A stretch of 64,000 nucleotides of DNA from Kribbella soli (GTDB lineage Bacteria > Actinomycetota > Actinomycetes > Propionibacteriales > Kribbellaceae), in NCBI RefSeq assembly GCF_004331345.1, contig NZ_SJJZ01000001.1, forward strand, positions 620,001-684,000, written 5' to 3'. A program made the translations under genes and the position numbers. Of the stretch, positions 1 to 7,734 are shown in pieces. Within the stretch, counting starts at the first letter, position 1, and each line of letters begins with the position of its first letter. The notes under the pieces are model-generated. The model was given only the letters and a program-made list of their open reading frames with translations. It did not search any database and had not been told where the DNA came from.

Positions 1-843
1 CCCGACGTGCTCCGGCATCGCACCCGGCGCTTCGAGTGTCAGCTCGACCGGAATGCCGGCCTCCCGCGAACCCTCCACGAGCGCGGGCAGGTCGGCGAAC
101 GCGGGCTGCGGGAGCTCGCCGACCGGAGCCCGCAGTACGCCGATCACCTCGCGGAGATCCTGCAGCGCCTGGTGCGCGCTCGCCCGGATGATCTCGGCAG
201 CGCCGGCCACCTCTTCGGTGGACGCGTCCGGGCGGTACGCCAGCGCGCCGGCATGCACGCTGAGCAACGACAACCGATGCCCGAGTACGTCGTGCATCTC
301 GCGGGCGATCTCCTCGCGTGCCCGGAGCTGCGCCTGCTCGGCCTGCAGCGTCGCCACCGTCTCAGCCCGATCCGCCCGGTCCCGCAGCGTCTGCAGGAGC
401 TGACGCCGGGACCGGATGTAGAACCCCCAGCCCGCCATGGCGGCGTACAGAGTGATGCCGATGACGAGCTGCGTCTTCCAGTCGTCCTTGTGCCGCACCT
501 GGAGATAGCTGAGCGTGGCGACGCAGTTCACCGCGAAGACCCAGATCGATGTCCGCCACGGCTTGTGGACCGCGACGGTCATGAACAGCACCAGCGTCGC
601 CCCGGCCGCGGCATCGGCGTACACCGAGACTGCAGCCCCGAGAAGCGCCAACGGGACGGTCCAGCGGCGCCGGAACCACAAGGTCAGGCACAGCACCATG
701 CCCGACCAGAGGTCGACCGCGAGCAACGTCTGCGACACCGGGTCGGACTCACCCTCGCTGTAGGCGAGAAGCCCGATCAGAACTGCCAGCACGAACGACA
801 CGCTGTCCACGACCCAGTTCCGGGCAGTACGGCGTGAGCTCAT
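1..843 (-). CDS. Sensor histidine kinase, HisKA_3 type (3' part outside the window)
   Basis: This reading frame is open from an ATG at 843 to the left edge, so the ATP-binding end is missing. The N-terminal half has several hydrophobic segments (a membrane sensor domain). A linker helix then leads into the dimerisation/phosphoacceptor motif REEIAREMHDVLGHRLSLLS, where the His is the expected phosphorylation site. This is the NarL/DesK-type kinase family, which normally pairs with a LuxR-type response regulator; the partner would lie beyond the left edge. Identification of the kinase class is firm; the signal sensed is unknown. Confidence 0.9.
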   Translation of the reverse strand, partial: MSSRRTARNWVVDSVSFVLAVLIGLLAYSEGESDPVSQTLLAVDLWSGMVLCLTLWFRRRWTVPLALLGAAVSVYADAAAGATLVLFMTVAVHKPWRTSIWVFAVNCVATLSYLQVRHKDDWKTQLVIGITLYAAMAGWGFYIRSRRQLLQTLRDRADRAETVATLQAEQAQLRAREEIAREMHDVLGHRLSLLSVHAGALAYRPDASTEEVAGAAEIIRASAHQALQDLREVIGVLRAPVGELPQPAFADLPALVEGSREAGIPVELTLEAPGAMPEHVG

Positions 844-947
844 GCCTTGAATGTAGCGGTGAGTAAGCGATCTCCGGGGCGGGTGCGGGTGTCCGGATAC
901 CGAAGTCGGTGCGATCGGGTACTTAGGTCGGCGGTAGGTTGCCGGGC

Positions 948-1454
948 ATGAGTCAGCTCGCTGTCACCGTCATCGGCCCGGACCGCCCGGGAATCATCGC
1001 CGACGTCACCGAGGCCCTGGTCGGTACCGGGGTCAACCTCGAGGACTCGACCATGACGCTGCTGCGCGGCCACTTCGCGATGATGATCGTCTGCGCCGGG
1101 CCGTTCGACGAGGTGAAGTCGGCGCTCGAGCCGCTGCGGGGCGAACTCGTCATCACGGTCCGCAAGATGGGCCCGGAGCACGAGCACGCGCCGATCGGTG
1201 CGCCGTACATGCTGAGCGTCCACGGCGCGGACCGGCCCGGGATCGTGGCGGCGGTGACGCGGATGATCGCGGCCGCCGGAGGCACGATCACGGACCTGGC
1301 GACGCGGCTGAGCGGCGGGCTGTATGTGCTGACCGCCGAGGTCGAGCTGCCGCCGACGGCGGAGCTGGAGATGCTGGACCGGGCGCTCGAGATCACCGCC
1401 GAGGAACTCGGAGTGGGCGTCACGCTGCGCCCGGCCGAGAGCGACGAACTGTGA
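948..1454 (+). CDS. Tandem ACT-domain protein (GcvR-like)
   Basis: A 168-residue protein made of two ACT domains. The first begins at the N-terminus (LAVTVIGPDRPGIIADVTEA) and the second near residue 88 (LSVHGADRPGIVAAVTRM). The paired DRPGI motifs are typical of GcvR-like amino-acid-sensing regulators. I chose the ATG at 948 over the TTG at 939 because the ACT strand begins immediately after it. It overlaps the following deformylase gene by 4 nt, implying translational coupling. The ligand and target are not visible; the function is inferred from the fold only. Confidence 0.85.
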   Translation: MSQLAVTVIGPDRPGIIADVTEALVGTGVNLEDSTMTLLRGHFAMMIVCAGPFDEVKSALEPLRGELVITVRKMGPEHEHAPIGAPYMLSVHGADRPGIVAAVTRMIAAAGGTITDLATRLSGGLYVLTAEVELPPTAELEMLDRALEITAEELGVGVTLRPAESDEL

Positions 1455-1993
1455 TCACGGATTGGTCCCCTGCACGTCTGGATGTCCAGGGTGCTGTTCT
1501 CGAGGTCGTCCGCGCGCCGCACCCCGTGCTCGCAACGGAGAGCGCGGAGGTGGACCCGCTCGACCCGGAGATGATCCAGCTCGCCGCGGATCTCGTGGCG
1601 ACCATGCGGGTCTCCCCCGGGTGCGTCGGTCTCGCGGCACCGCAGGTAGGTGTTGCGGCGCAGATGTTCTCGCTCGATGTAACCAATCACCCGAAGACGC
1701 GTACCTGCCACGGCGTCTTCGTGCTGTGCAACGCGGTCGTCGTCGAGGCCTCGCGCAATGAGAAGGCGCGCGAGGGGTGCATGTCGGTGCCGGACTTCAC
1801 CGGCGACGTCAAACGCGCGACCCGGCTGACGGTCACCGGAGTCCTCCCCGGTACGACGGACGAGGTCACGATCACCACCGACGCGTTCGAGGCCCGCGCG
1901 CTCCAGCACGAGATCGACCACTGCAACGGGCAGCTGTTCCTGGACCGGGTAGCCGGCGCCCACGCCGTGTACCCCCGAAAGACCTACCAGTAA
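1451..1993 (+). CDS. def: Peptide deformylase
   Basis: Removes the N-formyl group from nascent proteins. The 180-residue sequence carries the three family motifs: GLAAPQVG (motif 1), EGCMSVP (motif 2, with the metal-binding Cys; most family members have Leu where this has Met) and QHEIDHCNG (motif 3, HExxH metal ligands; most have Leu where this has Cys). The start is GTG at 1451, overlapping the ACT gene stop (GTGA). It has no fmt neighbour, so it may be an additional paralogue rather than the housekeeping copy. Confidence 0.92.
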   Translation: MITDWSPARLDVQGAVLEVVRAPHPVLATESAEVDPLDPEMIQLAADLVATMRVSPGCVGLAAPQVGVAAQMFSLDVTNHPKTRTCHGVFVLCNAVVVEASRNEKAREGCMSVPDFTGDVKRATRLTVTGVLPGTTDEVTITTDAFEARALQHEIDHCNGQLFLDRVAGAHAVYPRKTYQ

Positions 1994-2018
1994 CGAGTAC
2001 CCTCATCCCGAGCCTCCA

Positions 2019-2104
2019 GCCCGGGTGGCGGAACGGCAGACGCAGCGAGCTTAAACCTCGCGGCCCTAACAGGCATACGGGTTCGAATCCCGTCCCGGGC
2101 ACCA
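2019..2104 (+). tRNA. tRNA-Leu (anticodon UAA)
   Basis: A full cloverleaf can be drawn. The acceptor stem GCCCGGG (2019-2025) pairs perfectly with CCCGGGC (2094-2100). The anticodon stem CGAG/CTCG holds the loop CTTAAAC (anticodon TAA), followed by a long class II variable arm and the T-arm GGGTTCGAATCCC. ACCA is encoded at 2101-2104. It reads UUA, the rare leucine codon in high-GC actinobacteria (the bldA-type tRNA). It is also the integration target of the island that follows. Confidence 0.97.
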
Positions 2105-2144
2105 TGAACTGACCTGCAAAGATAACCAAGCCGGAATATAAGCA

Positions 2145-2185
2145 GCGATTGCATCAGTCGTGCGATGGTTGCACTAGCGGTTGCA
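2145..2185 (+). repeat. Three short direct repeats near attL (possible integrase arm sites)
   Basis: GCGATTGCA (2145-2153), GCGATGGTTGCA (2162-2173) and GCGGTTGCA (2177-2185) repeat every 15-17 nt between the tRNA and the integrase relic. Tyrosine integrases commonly bind such spaced repeats beside the core att site. Binding is inferred only. Confidence 0.4.
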
Positions 2186-2198
2186 GTTGCCTGCCCGA

Positions 2199-2595
2199 TC
2201 ATGCCCACAGCGCCTTTCCAATCTTGGCCGCAGTGTCCTCAGCCAGCTTGCTCGTCACGTGCGTGTAGCGCTTGGTCACTGCCAAGGTCGAGTGCCCGAG
2301 GATCTCCTGCACCACGCGGATGTCGACGCCCTGCTCCAACAGCAGCGTCGCAGCCGTATGCCGTGCGTCATGAGGACGAGCATCCCGAAGGCCGGCCGCC
2401 TGGAGCATGCCCAGTCTTCCAACTGATCTCCGGCCGCAAGACGTCCTGCCGACTGTGCAGCCTTCTGAGCCCGCAGATGCGGGATCAACTGCTCCGGAAA
2501 GGCGTTCCACCTGGTCTGCCCGCCCTTCGGTGGACGGAATTCCCACTCGCCTCCCTGCCGCTCGGCGCAGTACTGAGCCGCGCTGTCAATCTCCC
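2199..2595 (-). pseudogene. Tyrosine recombinase (phage/ICE-type integrase), C-terminal relic
   Basis: Two reading frames together give an integrase catalytic end. The upstream piece (about 2595-2410) contains [18 protein letters not shown] and [12 protein letters not shown]. After a frameshift/deletion, the downstream piece (about 2400-2199) contains [20 protein letters not shown] and [17 protein letters not shown], with the HxxR, H and Y catalytic pattern. The N-terminal DNA-binding part and the first catalytic Arg are gone, so it cannot be active. It ends 95 nt from the tRNA-Leu, as expected for the enzyme that integrated the island. Confidence 0.85.
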
Positions 2596-2836
2596 GATGA
2601 TGATCAGGCTGTACCTCCTCAACGAGAAGGAGGCCTTCTTCGGCTTCTATCCCGTCGTTGAACGGGAGGTACCGATACATGAGAAGACACGCCCATCTCC
2701 GAATTGGCCGGTAAAGACACTGTGCTCTTCCATCACTCCATGAGCGGCGACGACCGAACCACTGCCTCGCAGTACGTCGACCAAGCCCGCATCCGGTTCA
2801 ACAGTCTCTGGGGCACCATCAGCAGGACCACAGCCC
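2595..2836 (+). pseudogene. Relic of a transcriptional-regulator-like C-terminus
   Basis: A plus-strand fragment in two frames: RLYLLNEKEAFFGFYPV then EREVPI (about 2605-2675), followed after a frameshift by GKDTVLFHHSMSGDD and ASQYVDQARIRFNSLWGTIS (2707-2830). The pattern resembles the effector end of actinobacterial winged-helix regulators encoded just before HAD hydrolase genes; that family placement is from memory and uncertain. No DNA-binding part is present. It abuts the integrase relic at about 2595, marking a deletion junction. Confidence 0.45.
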
Positions 2837-3310
2837 ATGACCACCGACTCCCCCGCCTCGGTCCTACGCGCGCAACCCAAGCCGTCCTCCTGGACTTCGA
2901 CGGCCAATCTCCGCACGCCATCCCCGCACCTGACGTCTCGGACGAACTGCGCGCATTCATCTGAGACGCCATTGACGAGCTCCCACGAAGTATCGTGGAT
3001 GCCAACGGATTGGCGGACCAGGTTGATCATGTCCTAGCACGTGATCCCGAATACGTTGATCGCATGAAGCCGAGCCCGCACCTCCTGCAGCGAGCAACGG
3101 AAAATTCTTGGCAGGGATTCGGCTGGGTGCGCGCTGATTAGCAACCAAGTCAGCGATGTCATGGCTGGTGTCACCGCCGGTGCGCGACGTATTGGGTTCA
3201 CCAATACGCCAGGCAAACGTCCAGGACCTGACGAACGCTGGAACTGATGCCGTGGCCGGCAGCATGATGGGGTTCGCGGCCGATCTTTCGAACCAGGCGG
3301 GTACCTGAGA
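2837..3310 (+). pseudogene. HAD-family hydrolase, frameshifted relic
   Basis: The pieces follow HAD order. An ATG at 2837 starts MTTDSPASVLRA; after a frameshift comes AVLLDFDG (the DxD nucleophile motif, here DFD) near 2881. Then comes DPEYVDRMKPSPHLLQRATE near 3040-3100, then SDVMAGVTAGARRIGFTN and TPGKRPG near 3145-3215, then after another frameshift NAGTDAVAGSMMGFAADL up to about 3300. Stops and frame changes at about 2964, 3140 and 3215 rule out an intact product. It follows the regulator relic, so the two were probably one locus. Confidence 0.7.
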
Positions 3311-3437
3311 ATGACAGGCCACTCGAGGAGTGAAGCGGGGCAGGTGACTCAGATGCCAAGGTCTGACAGACTGCGTAGGCTGAGTTACGACCAAGCTCGC
3401 GATGGCGGACCCGCTGACAGCGGCAGAGAGATAGGAC

Positions 3438-4325
3438 ATGGCTGTGGGGGACCTTGTCAGCGGACGACGGCCAGCAACACTCAAAGATGTTCAGAGCGGG
3501 AGCGATCTCCTATTTGCATCACAGCGCTGCGACAATCTCGTCCTCAATAAACTCAACATTAGCCATTCGACGTTTATTAACATCAGCTTTCTGCGCACAA
3601 AGATCACCGGCTCGGAATTCCAAAACTGCGTGTTCGAGGAATGCTATTTCCGGCGGGCTGATATTAAGCGAAGTCAGTTTGTCGGGTGTCGCTTCATAAA
3701 TTGCACGTTCGACTACATCGGCATCACCGATGTAGATTTCCGGTTCGCCGATTTCCGCAACACCGCCCTTCCTTTCAAGGAAGCTCGGCGCAACGCACCA
3801 CCGGAACACAATCTACGGCAAGATCTATTCTCGAACCTCTCCAGGGCTGCGACACTGTCCGGGGATGAAGTTGAAGCACGCAAGTACCGGCTAGCAGCAA
3901 TTGAGGCGGAGAATGAGAACCTAAAGGCGGCGATTCTGGGGGAATCTGCATGGCACAAGGAGCACTACGACCTCGTGCGACGCGCTGAGTCGGTCATTCG
4001 ACTCGGATGGCACTACTTGAATAAATATCTATGGCGGCACGGCGAGAGCGCTGCAGTGTTATTCGCTAGTGCAATTGTCGTGACTCTACTCGTTTTCCCG
4101 GTTCTCCTCTACTTCGATCGGGATAGCTTCAATCTTCGGCCCCTACCTTCGTACGGGCAATTAATCTGGATGAGCATGAGCAATTTCATTTCGCTCGATC
4201 GATTGTCACAGCTCAACCCTGAGTCGACATATATGCGATTCGTTTCCACGCTTGAAGGTTTGGCTGGCATCATTTTTACCGGCATGTTCGTGACGGTTTT
4301 GGTTAAGGCGTTGCTGCGACGATGA
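3438..4325 (+). CDS. Pentapeptide-repeat membrane protein with two-helix channel-like C-terminus
   Basis: 295 residues. Residues about 33-108 are pentapeptide repeats (for example ISHSTFINISFLRTKITGSE and FQNCVFEECYFRRADI), expected to fold as a right-handed quadrilateral beta-helix. Residues 115-200 are charged and helical. A first membrane helix (about 205-226) is followed by a short re-entrant-like stretch (IWMSMSNFISLD, 243-254) and a second membrane helix (about 270-291). That layout resembles a two-TM ion-channel pore, but no TxGYG potassium filter is present. The gene is much less GC-rich than the flanking chromosome. Its stop overlaps the next start (ATGA, 4322-4325), so the two are coupled. 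Function unknown; a membrane effector role is inferred from context. Confidence 0.75.
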   Translation: MAVGDLVSGRRPATLKDVQSGSDLLFASQRCDNLVLNKLNISHSTFINISFLRTKITGSEFQNCVFEECYFRRADIKRSQFVGCRFINCTFDYIGITDVDFRFADFRNTALPFKEARRNAPPEHNLRQDLFSNLSRAATLSGDEVEARKYRLAAIEAENENLKAAILGESAWHKEHYDLVRRAESVIRLGWHYLNKYLWRHGESAAVLFASAIVVTLLVFPVLLYFDRDSFNLRPLPSYGQLIWMSMSNFISLDRLSQLNPESTYMRFVSTLEGLAGIIFTGMFVTVLVKALLRR

Positions 4326-4999
4326 CCGTTACCGAAGTTTGGCTGTATGGGTCTGTCGCTCGCGGCACCTTCACGCCGCAGAGTGATCTGGATCTGCTTG
4401 TGGCATCCGACGCGCAGTGTCCCATCGAGATCGAGCTTGAACCGATAGTTGCTGGACTGCCTCAAGTCGAGCACCGATCGATCACTTCGTACACCTGGCC
4501 GCAACTGGCACAGATGTCAGCATACGGGTCACTCTTCCTGCTACACCTCAAATTGGAAGCGCGGCTCTTGCACCGACGTGGTGACGACGCTGCGGGGCTC
4601 GTGAATCTCTTGGGCACCTTGCAGCCGTATCGCCTAGCGCACCGGGATCTGCGCGGATTCAGCGCGACCCTGGACGACGTGGCTGAAAGTTTGGCTGACG
4701 GAGGCGACCCGGCGTACGAATTGAGCGTAATTGCAACTGTCATTCGTCATTGTAGTGTTCTTGCCTGCTATCTCGATGGAGAGCCGGAGTTCTCAAGAGA
4801 TAAATCTATTCCAATCGCATTGGAGCGCTTTGGAATGCATAAATTTGCGCAGGGCGCTCTTGAGATCTACAAATATCGCATTGCGAGAGCCCGAAAAGTT
4901 CGGATTGAAGATCACCCGAGTGGTGAGGAGGCGCTGATGTGGCTTGATGCCGCCAAGCACTTCGTTGACGCCGTGGGGAGTTACCATGCGCGCAAGTGA
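4322..4999 (+). CDS. MNT-type nucleotidyltransferase with helical C-terminal domain
   Basis: 225 residues. The N-terminus is a minimal nucleotidyltransferase: LYGSVARG (8-15) and SDLDLLV (21-27), giving the GSxxRG...DxD signature with D22 and D24. Residues about 95-215 are helical and resemble the HEPN/KNTase_C-like bundles that accompany such domains; no clear Rx4-6H RNase motif was found. MNT proteins usually act as antitoxins that AMPylate a partner, or as antibiotic nucleotidyltransferases. The start overlaps the channel-like gene by 4 nt and the end overlaps the next gene by 14 nt, so all three should be made together. Substrate unknown. Confidence 0.8.
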   Translation: MTVTEVWLYGSVARGTFTPQSDLDLLVASDAQCPIEIELEPIVAGLPQVEHRSITSYTWPQLAQMSAYGSLFLLHLKLEARLLHRRGDDAAGLVNLLGTLQPYRLAHRDLRGFSATLDDVAESLADGGDPAYELSVIATVIRHCSVLACYLDGEPEFSRDKSIPIALERFGMHKFAQGALEIYKYRIARARKVRIEDHPSGEEALMWLDAAKHFVDAVGSYHARK

Positions 5000-5285
5000 T
5001 CGTGTTCTCCGTCGGATTGACCGCGTTCTTGAGATGGAACAAACGCCCGCGGACGCATACCCTCTCAGAGCCCGCCTTGGCCGGGCCGTCTTCGAGGTCA
5101 CGAGGTGGGTGCTCGACGAAGCGCCGCCTGGCGTATCGGAGACCGACGTTCGTGAATTGGTAGCAGTTGCCGACCACATCATGCAGCCGAGCGAGCCGTT
5201 CGATGCGCGCTGGCGTAGCGAATGGCAGATCGCTACTAATCACCTGCGACGGCTCCGCGAGATGTTGATTGCAGCTGCCACCTGA
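4986..5285 (+). CDS. Small predicted helical protein, third gene of the island operon
   Basis: 99 residues, not recognised. It is rich in Arg, Glu and Leu with predicted amphipathic helices (RVLRRIDRVLEMEQ; GRAVFEVTRWVLDE; ATNHLRRLREMLIAA), with no membrane segment and no Cys/His cluster. I chose the ATG at 4986 because it overlaps the preceding stop by 14 nt and the sequence after it is strongly charged. Being small and translationally coupled to a nucleotidyltransferase, it could be a partner subunit, adaptor or antitoxin; this is inference. Confidence 0.65.
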   Translation: MRASDRVLRRIDRVLEMEQTPADAYPLRARLGRAVFEVTRWVLDEAPPGVSETDVRELVAVADHIMQPSEPFDARWRSEWQIATNHLRRLREMLIAAAT

Positions 5286-5813
5286 CAGTTCCCCGTGCTG
5301 CCAGCACGCCCAATGCTCTCCTGTCTGGATCGACTCCCGGACGTCCATCGCGACTTGGGTTGCCTGACAAGTTTTTCCACGTCTTCAAGTCGGGCCCTCC
5401 AGGGCCCGAAAGCCGCCACCACAGGGCGGGCCACCCGCCACTCCGCTTCGCTACGTTCTGGTCGCGTCCCTTGGCTTGGCGCGCACAGGATGTCGGGCCG
5501 AAGACAGCAGAACTCGCCATCAACTCTCGACACCCTGTCGCCGCCACGACTCGCGGAATGGCCGGCGGCCCGCCTCACGCCGTTGTCCTTCGCATCCATC
5601 TGACCATCGGCTTCCGCATCGCCGCTAACAATCATCGAGAAGTGCGGCCCGGCCGGCACGCGTCAAGGGTGCCTCCGGCATCACGCGCGATCGAGCAAGC
5701 TCGACCACGGCCCCGCTCCGAACCTGAGGTCGGCAACTACCGGGTCAGTCCGGAGGATTGCCCGCACGCTTGACACGTAGCCGTCAACGATGCGCAGAAT
5801 TCGGAACCAGGGA
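5286..5813. other. Non-coding island stretch with a perfect 9-bp palindrome
   Basis: No convincing gene in either direction. The only clear structure is TCGGGCCCT (5390-5398), a CC spacer, and AGGGCCCGA (5401-5409). It lies about 105 nt after the operon stop and is not followed by a T-run, so it may be a weak terminator or a protein-binding palindrome. The rest looks like decayed coding DNA. Confidence 0.5.
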
Positions 5814-6860
5814 TCAGACAACCCGATGAAGGTTGCCTGGACGGGGAGGGATTAGATCATTGTGTTTTGACGACGTGAAACCAGCCATTGAAGCAATATC
5901 ATTTTCATGCAAACCTCGATCGGACAATGCGGCTGAAATGTCATATTGAAGGCTTGGTCGCTCAGGCGTTAGCTCCTGACTGACAGGCTCACTCGTCTTC
6001 CAGCCGCGCGCCGAGAACAGCTTGTATACGCTCGTTCTGCGATCAGCCTTGATTAAGCCAGCGTCATAGGCCCGCTCAACGATGGCTGCCATTGAAACAC
6101 CCCATTCGCGCTTCAGGTCGGCGAGAATGTTGACTTGGAGATTCCGGAGCTGAGGTCGAATCACATCAAGAGGCATAAGAAATTCGGCGGCGAAGGCATT
6201 CGCCTGACTCTCAACGTCTTCGACCACCTCCTCCGAATGCAAGACGAGGTGCCCCAGTTCGTGCGCTAGCGTCAATCGCTTGCGATCGGTAGGAGCAATA
6301 GAGTTGATGAACATAATTGGATGCCCATCGACCCACTGAGATAAACCATCAATTCTGGACGTGCCGAAGTCTGATTCGATAATCAGGCATCCTGCGGCCT
6401 CCAACCATTGCATTAGTCCACGTACTGGACCTATCGGCATTCTCCATTGCATCCGAACCAAGCGTGCTGCATCTGCCGGATTGGTTGCGATGGGATCAAA
6501 CGTAGGAATGCGTTGCTCGGCACGAAGTGCTATCTCTTCAAACAACATGCTTGCATGCATCCGATACACATTTAGCTGCGCTTCGAGCTTCTTCCATACT
6601 GTTGGTTTTGCAGTCTGCCGTCTTCGCATATGCGCGTCGACAGCCATCGCCCCCCGCGCTCGGCCGGCGTGCTCTAGAAATCGCGGCGTGACACCAAGCG
6701 CATCAGCGATACGCCCGAGCACCTCGTTGTCCGGCTCTCGCATCGCGGTCTCATAGCGAGACAACGCCGCCTGGGTGACACCCGCCATCTCGGCCAACTC
6801 CCCCTGCGTCAGGCCGCGAGCCCGGCGAGTGACTGTGATTGCCTCGCCGAGAAAGTTCAT
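5814..6860 (-). CDS. XRE-family HTH protein fused to ImmA/IrrE metallopeptidase (DUF955)
   Basis: 348 residues. Residues about 3-60 are an XRE helix-turn-helix (RGLTQGELAEMAGVTQAALS). From about 150 to 270 is a DUF955 zinc peptidase with HELGHLVLHSEE; the two His of HELGH and a downstream Glu are the expected zinc/catalytic residues. The C-terminal tail is unassigned. Family members repress their own operon and are cleaved or act as proteases on stress; some are antitoxins in anti-phage toxin-antitoxin pairs (RosmerTA-like systems contain a protein of this class). Its ATG overlaps the stop of the upstream gene by 4 nt, so the two form an operon. Confidence 0.88.
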   Translation of the reverse strand: MNFLGEAITVTRRARGLTQGELAEMAGVTQAALSRYETAMREPDNEVLGRIADALGVTPRFLEHAGRARGAMAVDAHMRRRQTAKPTVWKKLEAQLNVYRMHASMLFEEIALRAEQRIPTFDPIATNPADAARLVRMQWRMPIGPVRGLMQWLEAAGCLIIESDFGTSRIDGLSQWVDGHPIMFINSIAPTDRKRLTLAHELGHLVLHSEEVVEDVESQANAFAAEFLMPLDVIRPQLRNLQVNILADLKREWGVSMAAIVERAYDAGLIKADRRTSVYKLFSARGWKTSEPVSQELTPERPSLQYDISAALSDRGLHENDIASMAGFTSSKHNDLIPPRPGNLHRVV

Positions 6861-7483
6861 GACTCCTTGCTTCCCTCTTCCTTGTTGGTCTCCTGGTTCG
6901 GGGTGCCACCGATCGTAGGCGGCTTCGGAGCACCTGTCGGGAACATCGGCCTGACCGTCCCCTCACCACCCGAGCCCGCGGACACGTCGATGACCCAGAT
7001 CACTTCATCAAACGACCCATCGCGCAGTGACATCACCGGGCCGCCGATGGTCCGACTCCCCGCGTCCCACTCGTATCCAACGCACAGGTTCACGATCCCC
7101 GCGCCGTCCTCGGACAACAAGTCGGGCTGCTGGGTGACGAAGCTCAGCGCCTCCTGTGTCGGGTACGACCGGATTGCCCCCGTCGGGCTGTGCCGCTTAA
7201 CACGGAGACGGTAGTCGAGCCCGACATACACGTCCCTCGTCGGCTCCTTGTCGACGAACGAAACGTTCGGGATGCTGTCCAGTTCACGGAGGACATGAGA
7301 CCACATTTGGTCGTGGATCCAGTTCGCCAGGCCCCGCTCACTGTGCCTCGACACGAAGTGAGGGGCGATCCGGCGGTACTCCACCAGATCAGCCGCAACA
7401 GCTACAACGGCGTTCGCGAGTCCTCCGACGACCTTGTCGCCAAGACCAGCGAGGACCTCATCGGGAGTCGGATACGAGAACAT
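6857..7483 (-). CDS. Partner protein of the XRE-ImmA regulator (possible toxin or effector)
   Basis: 208 residues, not recognised. The N-terminus is helical (TPDEVLAGLGDKVVGGLANA), with conserved-looking segments RGLANWIHDQMWSHVLREL, RDVYVGLDYRLRVKRHSPTG and FDEVIWVIDVSAG, then a Pro/Gly/Glu-rich tail. I prefer the ATG at 7483: a TATATT -10 box (7491-7496, minus) sits just 8 nt upstream, suggesting a leaderless mRNA. An ATG at 7507 is the alternative. It overlaps the HTH-peptidase gene by 4 nt. Pairing with a DUF955 HTH protein inside an island suggests a toxin-antitoxin or stress module; the activity is unknown. Confidence 0.65.
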   Translation of the reverse strand: MFSYPTPDEVLAGLGDKVVGGLANAVVAVAADLVEYRRIAPHFVSRHSERGLANWIHDQMWSHVLRELDSIPNVSFVDKEPTRDVYVGLDYRLRVKRHSPTGAIRSYPTQEALSFVTQQPDLLSEDGAGIVNLCVGYEWDAGSRTIGGPVMSLRDGSFDEVIWVIDVSAGSGGEGTVRPMFPTGAPKPPTIGGTPNQETNKEEGSKES

Positions 7484-7734
7484 GCCGGAAAATATACCAC
7501 TCTGCATGCCGGTTGTTCGGCGCACAACGGTCGTGGTCCTGCCCTCGGCCGAGCCGACTGCACAGCGTCCCTGAGCCCACACGCGCTGCCACCACTCGGC
7601 AAGCTGCTTACCGCCCGCACAGGTCCGCGCTGGTTGCAGTTCGCTCCGGCTCGCATCAGACCGTGCCGGTCTCCGACGTCGGGCGACGACCGTTAGCGAA
7701 CCCACCACGGACGTCAGGGGACAGTCGAACGTCA
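7484..7734. other. Promoter and inter-module spacer at the right end of the island
   Basis: About 250 nt between the pair's start and the att relic. It holds the TATATT promoter element (7491-7496, minus) and no convincing gene. GC content rises toward the right end. Confidence 0.4.

Noticed and set aside
3438-4325. Fluoroquinolone-resistance (Qnr/MfpA) pentapeptide protein
   Set aside because: The repeat domain is short and is joined to two membrane helices, unlike Qnr/MfpA DNA mimics.
4322-4999. CBASS-type cyclic-dinucleotide synthase
   Set aside because: The motif and 225-residue length fit the MNT family; no CD-NTase-style third acidic residue or typical CBASS neighbours were seen.
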